Origin: Pseudomonadota bacterium | Lineage (GTDB): Bacteria > Pseudomonadota > Gammaproteobacteria > Steroidobacterales > Steroidobacteraceae | Length of the DNA stretch: 41,696 nt | Direction of reading: 5' to 3' | NCBI GenBank assembly: GCA_023433515.1 | Contig: JAEZCN010000016.1 | Location: 1 to 41,696, forward strand | Shown here: positions 8,881-17,235 of the stretch, piece after piece | Numbering within the stretch: the stretch's first letter is position 1 | Layout of the letters: each line of letters starts with the position of its first letter | Position numbers and translations under genes: made by a program | Notes under the pieces: model-generated | What the model saw: only the letters and a program-made list of their open reading frames with translations | Told to the model about the DNA's origin: nothing | The model's database searches: none

Positions 8881-11237
8881 AAACCGAGAGAGGGCAGTCG
8901 CGGCAACCAGTAGCCGGATTCGACCTCGAGCGTCGGGGCGCCCATCGACCGCGGTCGCAGTCGGAACTCTTCCACGCAGCATTCGTTCCTGCGATCGAGC
9001 AGGTTCGTGATTTCGAGATACAGCGATAGTTTGCTGCTCGCGAGGCGCACTTCCCGGTTCACGCGCAGATCGATGCGCGCGTAGGTATCCAGCCGGTCAC
9101 CGTTGCGCGGCCCGGCTTCGCCCACGACGAAATACTCGCCGTCGGGCAGCTGCGTGACGTCGATTCCAAGCGTCGTGATCGGCGTGCCGCTGTGTATCAG
9201 ACCCGCGAGGCTCACGTTCCACGACGTGCCTGTCCAACTACCACCGAATGACAGCGTCTCGCGCTGCTCCCACAGGCGCGGCACCCATTCGCCGTCCTCG
9301 AAATCCTCGGCGCGCGCCAGCGCGAGACTGAGCCAGCCGCCGATGCCGCGCTCGGCTTCGCGCCGTACCGTGAGCTCGACGCCGCGCGCCCGCGCCTCGG
9401 GCGCGTCGATACGGATGCGATCGATGGCGCCCTCCGGAATCAGCTGCGTGTTGTCGAGCGCGTTTTCGAAGCGCGGCCGCAGGTCCTCGTAGGCCTTGTC
9501 GTAGACATCGAGGCGTGCGCTCAGACCGTGGGCGAAGCGATGCGTGTACCCCAGCACGATGTGCCGAGAGCGCTCGGGTTCGAAGATCCGCGTGACGTTG
9601 TCCTCGACCTGCAGCTCGTTCACGCGCTGGGGTTGATAGACGAGCCCCCAGGCGGCGCGCAGTTCGCCGGCATCACCCACCGCATACACGGCATTCACTC
9701 GCGGACTGACCGTGCCGAAGTCCTGGCCCGAGTCGTATCGATACGCGTCGATGCGCCCGCCCACCTCCGCCGTGAATCGCGACCCGATGCGTTGACGCCA
9801 TGCGGCGTAGGCGCCGTACTTGCGCATCCTTACCGACATTTGCGTGCCGTATTCCGTTTCGATCGGCACGGGAGTCACCAGCGGGTCCATGATCCTCGAA
9901 TACAACGAGTAGTCGTAGTCGCCTTCCTGCTGCCCGACATCGAAGCCGAAGCGCGCGAGCCGCGTTTCGCCGAAGCCCCAGCTCCAGTCCTGCCGCAGGT
10001 CGAGGAAGCGGAACTCGTTGTTGCTGTGGACAGTTCCCTGGCGCTCATCCTCTTCCTCGCCACTGGCGTCGCGCGTCTGCCGCACGGTCGCGGCCGACAG
10101 CACGGTGCGGCTGCGCACGGCATCGGTGAACGCGTGATCGAGCGTGAACCAGAGATGTTTGGAATGACCCTTGCCGGCCGAATTGATGTCGTCCGTGTCG
10201 TCCTCGGAGAGGAATCTGAGATCGTCGTCGCTCAGCAGGAAACGCGCATCGAGGGTCGTGTTTTCGCCCAGGTCGTATCCGGTCGCGGCGAACACGTCCG
10301 TGTATCGCGGCGTCAATTGCTCGTCGTCGGGGACGACCCGCTCCGTGAGCACGTCGAGAAAGCCGCGGCGCACGGACAGCAGCCATGAACCCCGGTCGTC
10401 CGCGAAGTTGCCGGAAGTGCGGCCATAGGCACTCACGAAGCTGATACCGGCGCCATGGCGAAATTCGTCCGCGGGTGACGGTCTGCTCGTCTCGAGGGCC
10501 ACGGCGCCACTCATGTAGTCGCCGATGTCGGCCGTCATGCCGCCCGTGACGAAATCGATGCCGTGCACCAGGTTCGTATCGAGCACGCTGAGCGCGCCGT
10601 TGATGTCGCGAAAGTGGAAGGCGTTGTGAATCTCGGCGCCGTCGATCGTGAGCAGTGCCTCGTCGACGCGTCCCCCGCGGATGTTGAGCGCTGCGCTGAA
10701 ATCGCCGCCGGATACGCCGGGCAGCACCTTGAGCATGCGCAGCGCGTCGTCGGCCAGGTGCGGCAGGCGTTCGACGTCCTTGCGATCGAGGAATGTATCG
10801 CTCGCGCCCGCGACGGCGAGGCGCATGCGCGTGGCGGTGACGTCGACGACGGCGAGATCCTCCAACTTCCCTTCGGGCGCGGTTTGCGTCATCGGCGCGG
10901 CGGGCATCGTGTCCTTCGCGATGAGCCAGTCGCCGTTCGAGGCGCGCACCGCTCGCAGCTTCCAGGGGGCGAGGATCTCGCGCAGCAGCTCCTCGATGTT
11001 CGTCGCCGCCGGCGCCGTGAGCAATTTCATGTCCGGGCGCACGAGCGCGCTGCTGTACACGATGGTGTAGCCGCGGTCGTTGAGCGCGGACAAGACGGCC
11101 TCGAGCGATTCGCCGGCGCGCATCGCACTGCTCTCGATCGCCGGTCTGCCGGCTTCGGCGGGTGTGGCCGGCGCGGCCACGCACGGCGTGACCAGCCACA
11201 TCGTGAGCCAGGCGCGCGACACCCATTCCGGCGTCAT
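8865..11237 (-). CDS. TonB-dependent receptor with N-terminal STN signalling domain
   Basis: This outer-membrane transducer-type receptor has 790 residues. After a signal peptide, residues about 35-115 form a secretin/TonB short N-terminal (STN) domain (AVLSALNDRGYTIVYSSALV), the periplasmic part that talks to a FecR-type regulator. A plug domain follows (LNIRGGRVDEALLTIDGAEI) and then a beta barrel ending in Phe. It is the third gene of a sigma-fecR-receptor operon and overlaps fecR by 4 bases, so it very likely both imports its ligand and reports on it. The ligand may be a ferric siderophore, but the plug also resembles receptors for other compounds. Confidence 0.9.
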   Translation of the reverse strand: MTPEWVSRAWLTMWLVTPCVAAPATPAEAGRPAIESSAMRAGESLEAVLSALNDRGYTIVYSSALVRPDMKLLTAPAATNIEELLREILAPWKLRAVRASNGDWLIAKDTMPAAPMTQTAPEGKLEDLAVVDVTATRMRLAVAGASDTFLDRKDVERLPHLADDALRMLKVLPGVSGGDFSAALNIRGGRVDEALLTIDGAEIHNAFHFRDINGALSVLDTNLVHGIDFVTGGMTADIGDYMSGAVALETSRPSPADEFRHGAGISFVSAYGRTSGNFADDRGSWLLSVRRGFLDVLTERVVPDDEQLTPRYTDVFAATGYDLGENTTLDARFLLSDDDLRFLSEDDTDDINSAGKGHSKHLWFTLDHAFTDAVRSRTVLSAATVRQTRDASGEEEDERQGTVHSNNEFRFLDLRQDWSWGFGETRLARFGFDVGQQEGDYDYSLYSRIMDPLVTPVPIETEYGTQMSVRMRKYGAYAAWRQRIGSRFTAEVGGRIDAYRYDSGQDFGTVSPRVNAVYAVGDAGELRAAWGLVYQPQRVNELQVEDNVTRIFEPERSRHIVLGYTHRFAHGLSARLDVYDKAYEDLRPRFENALDNTQLIPEGAIDRIRIDAPEARARGVELTVRREAERGIGGWLSLALARAEDFEDGEWVPRLWEQRETLSFGGSWTGTSWNVSLAGLIHSGTPITTLGIDVTQLPDGEYFVVGEAGPRNGDRLDTYARIDLRVNREVRLASSKLSLYLEITNLLDRRNECCVEEFRLRPRSMGAPTLEVESGYWLPRLPSLGFQWEF

Positions 11238-12217
11238 TGCACCGGCTCCCGGTTCTCGCCCACGAACAACACGCCGTCTCGCGCCTCGAACACGAGGCCG
11301 GTCACCAGCGTCATGCGCTCCAGCATCGCCGCGGTGTCGAGGCCATCGACGGCACCGTGCAGGCGGATCTCGTGTGTCCGCTGCTGGAGTGCATCACTCG
11401 AATAACGCAGCCGCCAGCCGTGCTCGCGCGCGAGCCACGCGAGGAATTCCGCCAGCGGGCGGCCTTCGATGTCGAGCGTCGGCGCCACGGTGGTGAATTC
11501 TTCCCAGGGTGCTCCGAACGACGGCAGCCCGCGTCGCCAGGTCTGCGCGCCGTCGCGCACCTCGAACTCCTCGCCCGCGGCGATGGCCGCGTTCGCGAGC
11601 GAGACGCGGCCTTCCCGCACGCGCACTCGCGTCGCGCCGTCGCTGACCGAAACCAGGAATTGCGTGCCGACGTGAGCCACGCCGCCGGCGGGCGTCTCGA
11701 TGATGAGTCCTGATCCCGTGTTGATGCCGCCCGAATCGACGTACACCGTGCCCGCGATCAGGGTCACGCGATCGGCACCGTCGAAGCGGACGCGCGACTC
11801 GCGATCGAGGCGCAGCGAAACGCCGTCCATGAGCGCGATCCCGACGCGGCCATTTGCGGTCGTCAGCGTCGCGCCCGAAAGCACGATGGAGCCCTCTGCC
11901 GCGGGCGCAGCGTGGTCGGCGTGCTCGATGACGGTCGCGCCTTGCATGGCAACGACATGCGCGACCGTCACCGGTTGAAATGTCGGCCCTCGCGCGATTC
12001 CAGGCCACAGCGCGAACGCGGTGATTCCCGCCGCGGCGGCGAGTGCGAGCGGGATGCGCCAGTTGAAACCGCGTGACTTCGACGTCTGCTCGAGGCCCCG
12101 GCGCCAGGATCTTTCGGCCGCCGCGCGCGCGCGTTCCATGCCTTCGGCGGACGGCATCTCCCGTTCGCCACCGAGACGAATCAAGTCCTCGATGGAACGA
12201 TCGTGCCGCGAGCTCAT
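11234..12217 (-). CDS. FecR-family anti-sigma factor / signal transducer
   Basis: This 327-residue inner-membrane regulator has a short cytoplasmic N-terminus of about 80 residues and one membrane helix (IPLALAAAAGITAFALWPGI). A periplasmic FecR domain follows (GIALMDGVSLRLDRESRVRF, ETPAGGVAHVGTQFLVSV). The C-terminus (about residues 245-320, PLAEFLAWLAREHGWRLRYSS) looks like an STN-type fold, as in FecR proteins with a C-terminal DUF4974-like part. It should hold the sigma factor until the receptor signals. The ATG at 12217 shares an ATGA with the sigma-factor stop. The frame stays open further upstream, but only inside the sigma gene. Confidence 0.9.
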   Translation of the reverse strand: MSSRHDRSIEDLIRLGGEREMPSAEGMERARAAAERSWRRGLEQTSKSRGFNWRIPLALAAAAGITAFALWPGIARGPTFQPVTVAHVVAMQGATVIEHADHAAPAAEGSIVLSGATLTTANGRVGIALMDGVSLRLDRESRVRFDGADRVTLIAGTVYVDSGGINTGSGLIIETPAGGVAHVGTQFLVSVSDGATRVRVREGRVSLANAAIAAGEEFEVRDGAQTWRRGLPSFGAPWEEFTTVAPTLDIEGRPLAEFLAWLAREHGWRLRYSSDALQQRTHEIRLHGAVDGLDTAAMLERMTLVTGLVFEARDGVLFVGENREPVQ

Positions 12218-12816
12218 GGCAAGACCGCCTCGCCGGCCACACCGCCGGACAACAGCGTGAAGGTTTCGCGAAAAGCGGCGCGGGCGCGCGTGAGTAATGA
12301 TTCGACGGCCTTCGGCGAACGGCCGAGCCGGTGCGCGATCTCCTCCATGCTGAGGTCGCGCAGGTATTTCCATTCGAGGATGTCGCCGTACGGAGCGGGT
12401 AGATAGTCGAGCGCGGTCCGGATCGATTCGCGCACCTGCTCTCGGTCGGCGGCGTTCACGGGGTCCGCCTGCTCGCCCAGCAACGATTCGAGCGCCGCGC
12501 GCACGGCCGGGTCGTCCTCGGCCAGGGGCGGCGCGCAGCTCCACTGGCGGGATTCCTGCCAGCGCGCGCTCATTTCCCTCCGGCACAACGTGCAGAGCCA
12601 GGTGAACAACGCCGCTTCACCGCGGTAGCCGTGCAGGCTCTCGAGCGCGCGGCACAAGGTGGCCTGCGCCACGTCCTCCGCGGCCGCCGCGTCGCCCGGC
12701 ATGCGGCGCTTCACGAAGCGGAAAAGCTTGGGGTAGTACTCGTTGAAGAACGAGTCGAATGCCGCGCGGTCGCCCTGCAGCAGTCGTTTCACGAGTTCGC
12801 GGTCCGCGAGGTTCAT
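12214..12816 (-). CDS. ECF-type RNA polymerase sigma factor (FecI-like)
   Basis: The 200-residue product has region 2 (AFDSFFNEYYPKLFRFVKRR, AEDVAQATLCRALESLHGY) and region 4 (RTALDYLPAPYGDILEWKYL, SMEEIAHRLGRSPKAVESLL), as in extracytoplasmic-function sigma factors. With the fecR and receptor genes it forms a cell-surface signalling operon. I start at MNLADRE (12816), which matches family length. A GTG at 12894 would add 26 residues running through a hairpin and is less likely. No good Shine-Dalgarno site precedes 12816. Confidence 0.9.
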   Translation of the reverse strand: MNLADRELVKRLLQGDRAAFDSFFNEYYPKLFRFVKRRMPGDAAAAEDVAQATLCRALESLHGYRGEAALFTWLCTLCRREMSARWQESRQWSCAPPLAEDDPAVRAALESLLGEQADPVNAADREQVRESIRTALDYLPAPYGDILEWKYLRDLSMEEIAHRLGRSPKAVESLLTRARAAFRETFTLLSGGVAGEAVLP

Positions 12817-12842
12817 CGGGAAGTGAGTGTGCCTCGCGCGCC

Positions 12843-12862
12843 GGAATCCTTCGCAGGATTCC
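12843..12862. promoter_or_regulatory. Inverted repeat in the sigma-factor leader
   Basis: GGAATCCT (12843-12850) and AGGATTCC (12855-12862) form a perfect 8-bp inverted repeat. Read toward the sigma gene, the 4-base loop is GCGA, a GNRA tetraloop. A second, overlapping inverted repeat GCAGGA-T-TCCTGC begins at 12853. It lies 26 bases upstream of the sigma start, between divergent genes. It could be an operator or an RNA hairpin; the sequence cannot decide. Confidence 0.5.
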
Positions 12863-12929
12863 TGCCGCGAGGGATTCAGGCCGCGGACGCCCACTCACCT
12901 TCGTCCATCTACAGGACAGTGGGGTTGCG

Positions 12930-14048
12930 ATGCGTCATAAGGTCCTCGTTCTGTTCCTGCTGCTCACCGCCTGCCGCTTCGGCGACGACAGCAGCGATTC
13001 GCCGCGCGACGTGAACCCGGGACTGCCCCCGCTGGTTACGACCACACCCGAGGACACCGGTGATGGCTGGACCGTCTCGACCGCGGCCGCCGAGGACATC
13101 GATGCGACCGCCCTGGCTGCCGCCCTCGACCGTATCCGCGATGGCGACTATCCGCGCGTGGATTCCATGATCGTGGCGCGCCACGGACGCCTGGTCGCGG
13201 AGGGCTATTTCAACGGCTTCGGCCGCGATTCGCTGCACGACCTGCGTTCGACGGGCAAGAGCTTCACGTCGGCGCTGGTCGGGATCGCCATCGATCAGGA
13301 CCTGCTGGGCGTGGACGACCTGGCGGCCCAGCACATCCCGAACTTCGACGGGCACGCGAACATGAGCGACCGCAAACGCGCGATCACGATCCGCCACCTG
13401 CTCAACATGAGCTCCGGGCTCGCGTGTGATGACTGGGTTCCGAATTCGCCGGGGCAGGAAGAGCGGATGTACGACTCGAGCGACTGGATCCGCTTCGTGC
13501 TCGACCTGCCCGCGCTCTTCCAGCCCGGCTCCGTGCCGCAGTACTGCACCGGCGGGGTCGTCCTTCTCGGGCACGTCGTTTCGCTGCGGTCCGGCATGGA
13601 GCTCGACGCCTACGCCCAGGCCTATCTATTCGATCCGCTCGGTATCCGTGAATCGAACTGGCGCCGCTCTCCCGACGGCCGCGCCACCGGCGGCGGTGGC
13701 CTGCGGCTCAAGCCCCGCGATGCCGCGAAGCTCGGGCAACTCTATCTGGCCGATGGCGCGTGGAATGGATCGCAGGTGGTCCCGGCCGCGTGGGTGGCCG
13801 AATCCACGTTGCGCGTGAACAGGCTGGGCCCCGATGGTTATGGATTCCTGTGGTGGAAGCGTTCGTTCCCGCATCACACCGGGGCTATGGTCGAGAGTTT
13901 CTTCACGTCCGGCAACGGCGGCAACCACATCTTCGTGCTTCCAGCCCTGGATCTCGTCGTGACGTTCACCGCGTCGAACTACAACTCGCGGGAGTCCGAC
14001 CTGCCGTTCGATATCCTGACTCGACACGTACTGCCGGCGATGCGGTAG
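12930..14048 (+). CDS. Serine hydrolase lipoprotein (beta-lactamase / class C-like family)
   Basis: The 372-residue product begins with a short lipoprotein signal, MRHKVLVLFLLLTAC, so it is probably anchored in the outer membrane. The beta-lactamase-fold domain carries the SxxK motif in RSTGKSFTSALVG and a tyrosine motif in VPQYCTGGVVL. A Gly-rich third motif lies near ATGGGGLRLKPRDAAKLGQLY. Relatives include esterases, D-aminopeptidases and 6-aminohexanoate-dimer hydrolases; true beta-lactamase activity is not implied. AGGA before the ATG at 12930 supports this start. It diverges from the ECF sigma operon across a 113-bp gap, so the two may share control. Confidence 0.87.
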   Translation: MRHKVLVLFLLLTACRFGDDSSDSPRDVNPGLPPLVTTTPEDTGDGWTVSTAAAEDIDATALAAALDRIRDGDYPRVDSMIVARHGRLVAEGYFNGFGRDSLHDLRSTGKSFTSALVGIAIDQDLLGVDDLAAQHIPNFDGHANMSDRKRAITIRHLLNMSSGLACDDWVPNSPGQEERMYDSSDWIRFVLDLPALFQPGSVPQYCTGGVVLLGHVVSLRSGMELDAYAQAYLFDPLGIRESNWRRSPDGRATGGGGLRLKPRDAAKLGQLYLADGAWNGSQVVPAAWVAESTLRVNRLGPDGYGFLWWKRSFPHHTGAMVESFFTSGNGGNHIFVLPALDLVVTFTASNYNSRESDLPFDILTRHVLPAMR

Positions 14049-14055
14049 TCCGGCG

Positions 14056-14736
14056 TCAGATCTCCGACCACATCCTGAGAAGGTTGTGATAGTGCCCGGC
14101 GAGCGCGACGGTTTCGTCGGTCTCGCCGATCCTGCCGCGCAGCTTCTGGATGGTCTGGTCGAGCCGATACAGGTGCTCGCGATAGCGCTCGTCCGGAATC
14201 ATGCTCTGCGTCCAGAAGAACGAGCAGATGCGCGCGCCGCGGGTCACGGGATTCACGCGATGCAGGCTGCCGGAGTTGTACAGGATCAGGTCACCGGCGG
14301 GTAGTTTGACGGAGTGCTCGCCGTAGGTGTCCTGCACGATGAGCTCTCCGCCCTCGTATTCGCCGGGGTCCGTCAGGAACAACGTCGAGGACAGGTCCGT
14401 GCGGATGAAGTGCGAGCTGCCCGGCACCGCGCGCACGGCGCCGTCGATGTGCATGCCGTAGTGCTCGCCGCCCTCGTAGCGGTTGAACAGCGGCGGCACG
14501 GTCTTGAGCGGCAGCGCGGCGGAGAAGAACGACGAATTGCGCGCGAGCGCCGTGAGAATGAGTTCACCGAGCTGCCGGGCGATCGGTGAGAGCTCGGGTA
14601 GCTGACGGTTGCGCTTCACGAGCGCGCCCTGCTCGCCGACGGTCGACTTGCCATCGCTCCAGTCGGCCGCGTCGAGCAGGCGGCGGCACTCCGCCACCTG
14701 CTCGGCGCTCAGGACTCTTGGCACATGGATCAGCAC
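14056..14736 (-). CDS. piuC: Fe(II)/2-oxoglutarate dioxygenase PiuC (PKHD-type hydroxylase)
   Basis: The 226-residue product matches the PiuC/YbiX family. It has the HxD pair in HYGMHIDGAV, the distal His in NSGSLHRVNPV and the 2-oxoglutarate-binding Arg in TRGARICSFFW. These proteins are usually encoded beside catecholate siderophore receptors (Fiu, PiuA), as here, where the receptor ends 25 bases upstream on the same strand. The exact substrate is not settled; a role in handling imported siderophores is commonly proposed. It starts with GTG (product MLIHVPRVLSAEQV) and has no obvious Shine-Dalgarno site. The Fur boxes before the receptor probably control both genes. Confidence 0.93.
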   Translation of the reverse strand: MLIHVPRVLSAEQVAECRRLLDAADWSDGKSTVGEQGALVKRNRQLPELSPIARQLGELILTALARNSSFFSAALPLKTVPPLFNRYEGGEHYGMHIDGAVRAVPGSSHFIRTDLSSTLFLTDPGEYEGGELIVQDTYGEHSVKLPAGDLILYNSGSLHRVNPVTRGARICSFFWTQSMIPDERYREHLYRLDQTIQKLRGRIGETDETVALAGHYHNLLRMWSEI

Positions 14737-14761
14737 GCGCCGGATGCTCGCACAGTCGGAC

Positions 14762-17071
14762 TCAGAAGCTGAAATTGACCGTGAGCAGCGCCGACCGCGG
14801 CGCGCCGGGCGAGTAACGGGCGCCGCTGTTGTTGAGCGTCGCCACGTACAACTCGTCCGTGAGGTTGTAGCCGTTCAACTGCAGCGTCACGTTGTCGTTG
14901 ATGGCATAGGAAGCCATCATGTCCACGACCCAGTAGTCGGGCGCGGTGCGCATGTTGGTCTGGTTGGGCGGCGGCGGCACGTTGTTCGCGCTCACCGGGC
15001 GGATCACGCTGTCGACGTAGCGGACTCCACCGCCGATCGAAAGCCCGAACGGCAGGTGGTAGGTAGTCCAGCTCGTGAACGTGAACTCGGGCGACCAGGT
15101 GATCGGCAGGCCGGCCTGGTTCGCGAGTCCGCGCTCGACCTCGGTGTCCATCTTCGAGACGCCGGCGCTGAGCTCCCAGGCATCGGTGAGCTTGCCGACG
15201 ATGCCGAGCTCGATGCCCTGCACGTTGCGCTCGCCGATCTGCACGAACTGCGTCGGATCCACCGGATCCTGCGCGATCTCGTCCTTGTTCGTGCTGTCGT
15301 AGATGGCGCCGGTCACCGCCAGAGCGCCGTCGCGGAATTCCCACTTGGCGCCGAGCTCGAGGTTCGTGCCCTCGGTGGGATCCAGCGCCGGATTGTTCTG
15401 GTTGTTCGCGTTCGCCGAGAACGTGAAGTTCGCGCCGCCCGGCGGCTGCTGCGACGTCGCGTGCGACAGGTAGATGCTGCCGTTCGGCACGGGCTTGTAC
15501 AGCAGCCCCACCTTGTACGAGAACAACGTGTCGTCGATCTGGAAGCTCTGCGGCACGAGCGTGTTCACGGGCAGGGTCGGGTGCGAGGTCGCCGTCGAGA
15601 ACACCACGCCGTCCACGTTGGTATCGAAGTCATCCACGCGGAAGCCGGCCGTGACCTGCCATTTCTCGCCGAAGCTCAGTGTGTCGAAAAGATAGACGCC
15701 GAAGGTCTGCGTCTCGCCGCGCGTGTAGCGGCCGTCGCGCGTCGGGGCGTAGCCCGGCAGCACGCCGTTGCGATCTGGGTTGTAGACGTTTGCCGGCGGA
15801 ATGGGACTGCCCAGGCTCGCGGCGAGGTACAGGGGCGTGTACTGCTCTTCATCGATGAACTCGACGCCGCCCGTGATCGCGTGGCCGACGCTGCCGGTCC
15901 GCAGGTTGGCGGTCACATTCGTCTGGTTGGTGAGCAGCGTGTTGTCCTGGAACCTGGACTGCCGCGTGCGCGCCACGGTCCAGTCGTCCGGATCGGCGTC
16001 CGTCACGTTGAGCGCGTTCACGCCGGTGAGCACGTAGAACTGGTTCAGCTTGCCGTAGCGCGAGGTATTGCGCAGCGTGACGTTCTCGCTGAAATCGTGC
16101 TCGAAGCGGGCCGTGAACATCGTCGCCTCGATGTCCTCGAAGTCGCTCGTGAAGCCGTAATAGTTGTTCCGATCCACGCGATCCGGGACCAGGCCCGCGT
16201 GCGCGCCACCGGTATCGAACGCCGCGTTGTAGAAGCCCTCGAGGCCGATCGTGGGCACTCCGCCGTCCGGAATGTTGTCCTGCTTCGTGTGCAGTAGATA
16301 GAAGTACGCGCGCGTGTCGCCTTCCAGGCCGAACGCCAGCGACGGCGCCACGGCCCAGCCCTTGCGCTCGATGAAATCGCGCCCGTCGACGCCGCCGTCC
16401 TGCGCCATCACGTTGAGGCGGAACGCGGTACCGGTTCCTTCGAAGCGATGATTCACGTCGCCGGTGATGCGCGCATTCTCGGCGGTGCCGTAGCTGACGG
16501 CGCCCGAGTTGAAACTGTCCGCGGTCGGAACCTTGCTCGCGAGATTGATGTATCCGGACGCCGCGCTGCGGCCGTAGTCCGGACCCGCCGGGCCCTTCGC
16601 GATCTCCACCTGCTCGGTGTTGAAGACGTCGCGCGACACGGCGCCGAGGTCGCGGATGCCGTCGATGAAGATGGAGCCTTGCGTGTCGAACCCGCGCATG
16701 AAGACGGAATCGCCGGTCGCGGTGTTGCCGTTCTCGCCTAACAGGAACGTCACGCCGGGCGTGTTGCGCAGCGCCTGCGAGAGCGTGGTCGCGCCCTGCT
16801 GCGTCAGGACTTCCTTGCTGACGACCGTGATGGTCTGCGGGATGTCGATGAGATCCTGCGTGAACTTGGGCGACGACACCCGATCGACCTTCGGCGTTTC
16901 CTCGGCCTCGGTGGCCTCGACGGAGATCTTCGAGAGGGTCTTGGCCTCTCCGGTCGATGTGTCGGTGGCGGTCTGCGCATGCGCCGCGCCCGCGGCGAGC
17001 GCGAGGCTGATGGCTACGGCAATGCGGCGGCGGGCAAACGGCAAGTCCTGGTCGGAATCGGAAATCGGCAC
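14762..17071 (-). CDS. TonB-dependent siderophore receptor (Fiu/PiuA-like)
   Basis: The 769-residue outer-membrane receptor has a signal peptide (RRRIAVAISLALAAGAAHAQ) and a plug domain with IPQTITVVSKEVLTQQG, VFMRGFDTQGSIFIDGIRD and EQVEIAKGPAG. A large 22-strand-type barrel ends in LLTVNFSF. It lacks an STN domain, so it is a plain importer. The GTG start at 17071 has GGGAG 9 bases upstream. Two Fur-box-like sites lie about 95-130 bases upstream, and piuC follows, which points to ferric catecholate-type siderophores. The gene symbol is left open because fiu, piuA and others cannot be told apart by eye. Confidence 0.93.
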   Translation of the reverse strand: MPISDSDQDLPFARRRIAVAISLALAAGAAHAQTATDTSTGEAKTLSKISVEATEAEETPKVDRVSSPKFTQDLIDIPQTITVVSKEVLTQQGATTLSQALRNTPGVTFLLGENGNTATGDSVFMRGFDTQGSIFIDGIRDLGAVSRDVFNTEQVEIAKGPAGPDYGRSAASGYINLASKVPTADSFNSGAVSYGTAENARITGDVNHRFEGTGTAFRLNVMAQDGGVDGRDFIERKGWAVAPSLAFGLEGDTRAYFYLLHTKQDNIPDGGVPTIGLEGFYNAAFDTGGAHAGLVPDRVDRNNYYGFTSDFEDIEATMFTARFEHDFSENVTLRNTSRYGKLNQFYVLTGVNALNVTDADPDDWTVARTRQSRFQDNTLLTNQTNVTANLRTGSVGHAITGGVEFIDEEQYTPLYLAASLGSPIPPANVYNPDRNGVLPGYAPTRDGRYTRGETQTFGVYLFDTLSFGEKWQVTAGFRVDDFDTNVDGVVFSTATSHPTLPVNTLVPQSFQIDDTLFSYKVGLLYKPVPNGSIYLSHATSQQPPGGANFTFSANANNQNNPALDPTEGTNLELGAKWEFRDGALAVTGAIYDSTNKDEIAQDPVDPTQFVQIGERNVQGIELGIVGKLTDAWELSAGVSKMDTEVERGLANQAGLPITWSPEFTFTSWTTYHLPFGLSIGGGVRYVDSVIRPVSANNVPPPPNQTNMRTAPDYWVVDMMASYAINDNVTLQLNGYNLTDELYVATLNNSGARYSPGAPRSALLTVNFSF

Positions 17072-17163
17072 GTCAAAGGCTCCCTGTGTCTCGTGAGACC
17101 CCGATGAATCCGGCTATCTGGACCGAATTGCTGGATACCGGGGCGATGCGGCGGAAATCCTAT

Positions 17164-17178
17164 TGCGAATCATTCGCG
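17164..17178. promoter_or_regulatory. Fur-box-like site, proximal
   Basis: TGCGAAT-C-ATTCGCG is a perfectly symmetric 7-1-7 inverted repeat that keeps the AAT/ATT core of the Fur consensus (TGATAAT-N-ATTATCA) and matches 9 of its 14 arm positions. It is the nearer of two such sites upstream of the siderophore receptor. Confidence 0.5.
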
Positions 17179-17186
17179 TTTGCAAC

Positions 17187-17201
17187 TGAGAATGATTGTT
17201 A
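17187..17201. promoter_or_regulatory. Fur box, distal
   Basis: TGAGAAT-G-ATTGTTA matches 12 of the 14 arm positions of the Fur 7-1-7 consensus. It sits 8 bases from the proximal site and upstream of the receptor-piuC pair, in an AT-rich patch of an otherwise GC-rich region. Iron-dependent repression of that pair is the likely outcome. Confidence 0.72.
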
Positions 17202-17235
17202 ATTGGACCCCCCTGGTGGTCGCCCCCCACACCTT

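Noticed and set aside
12818..12894. GTG start at 12894 for the ECF sigma factor
   Set aside because: It would add 26 residues unlike region 2 of the family and run through the palindromic leader; MNLADRE fits family length.
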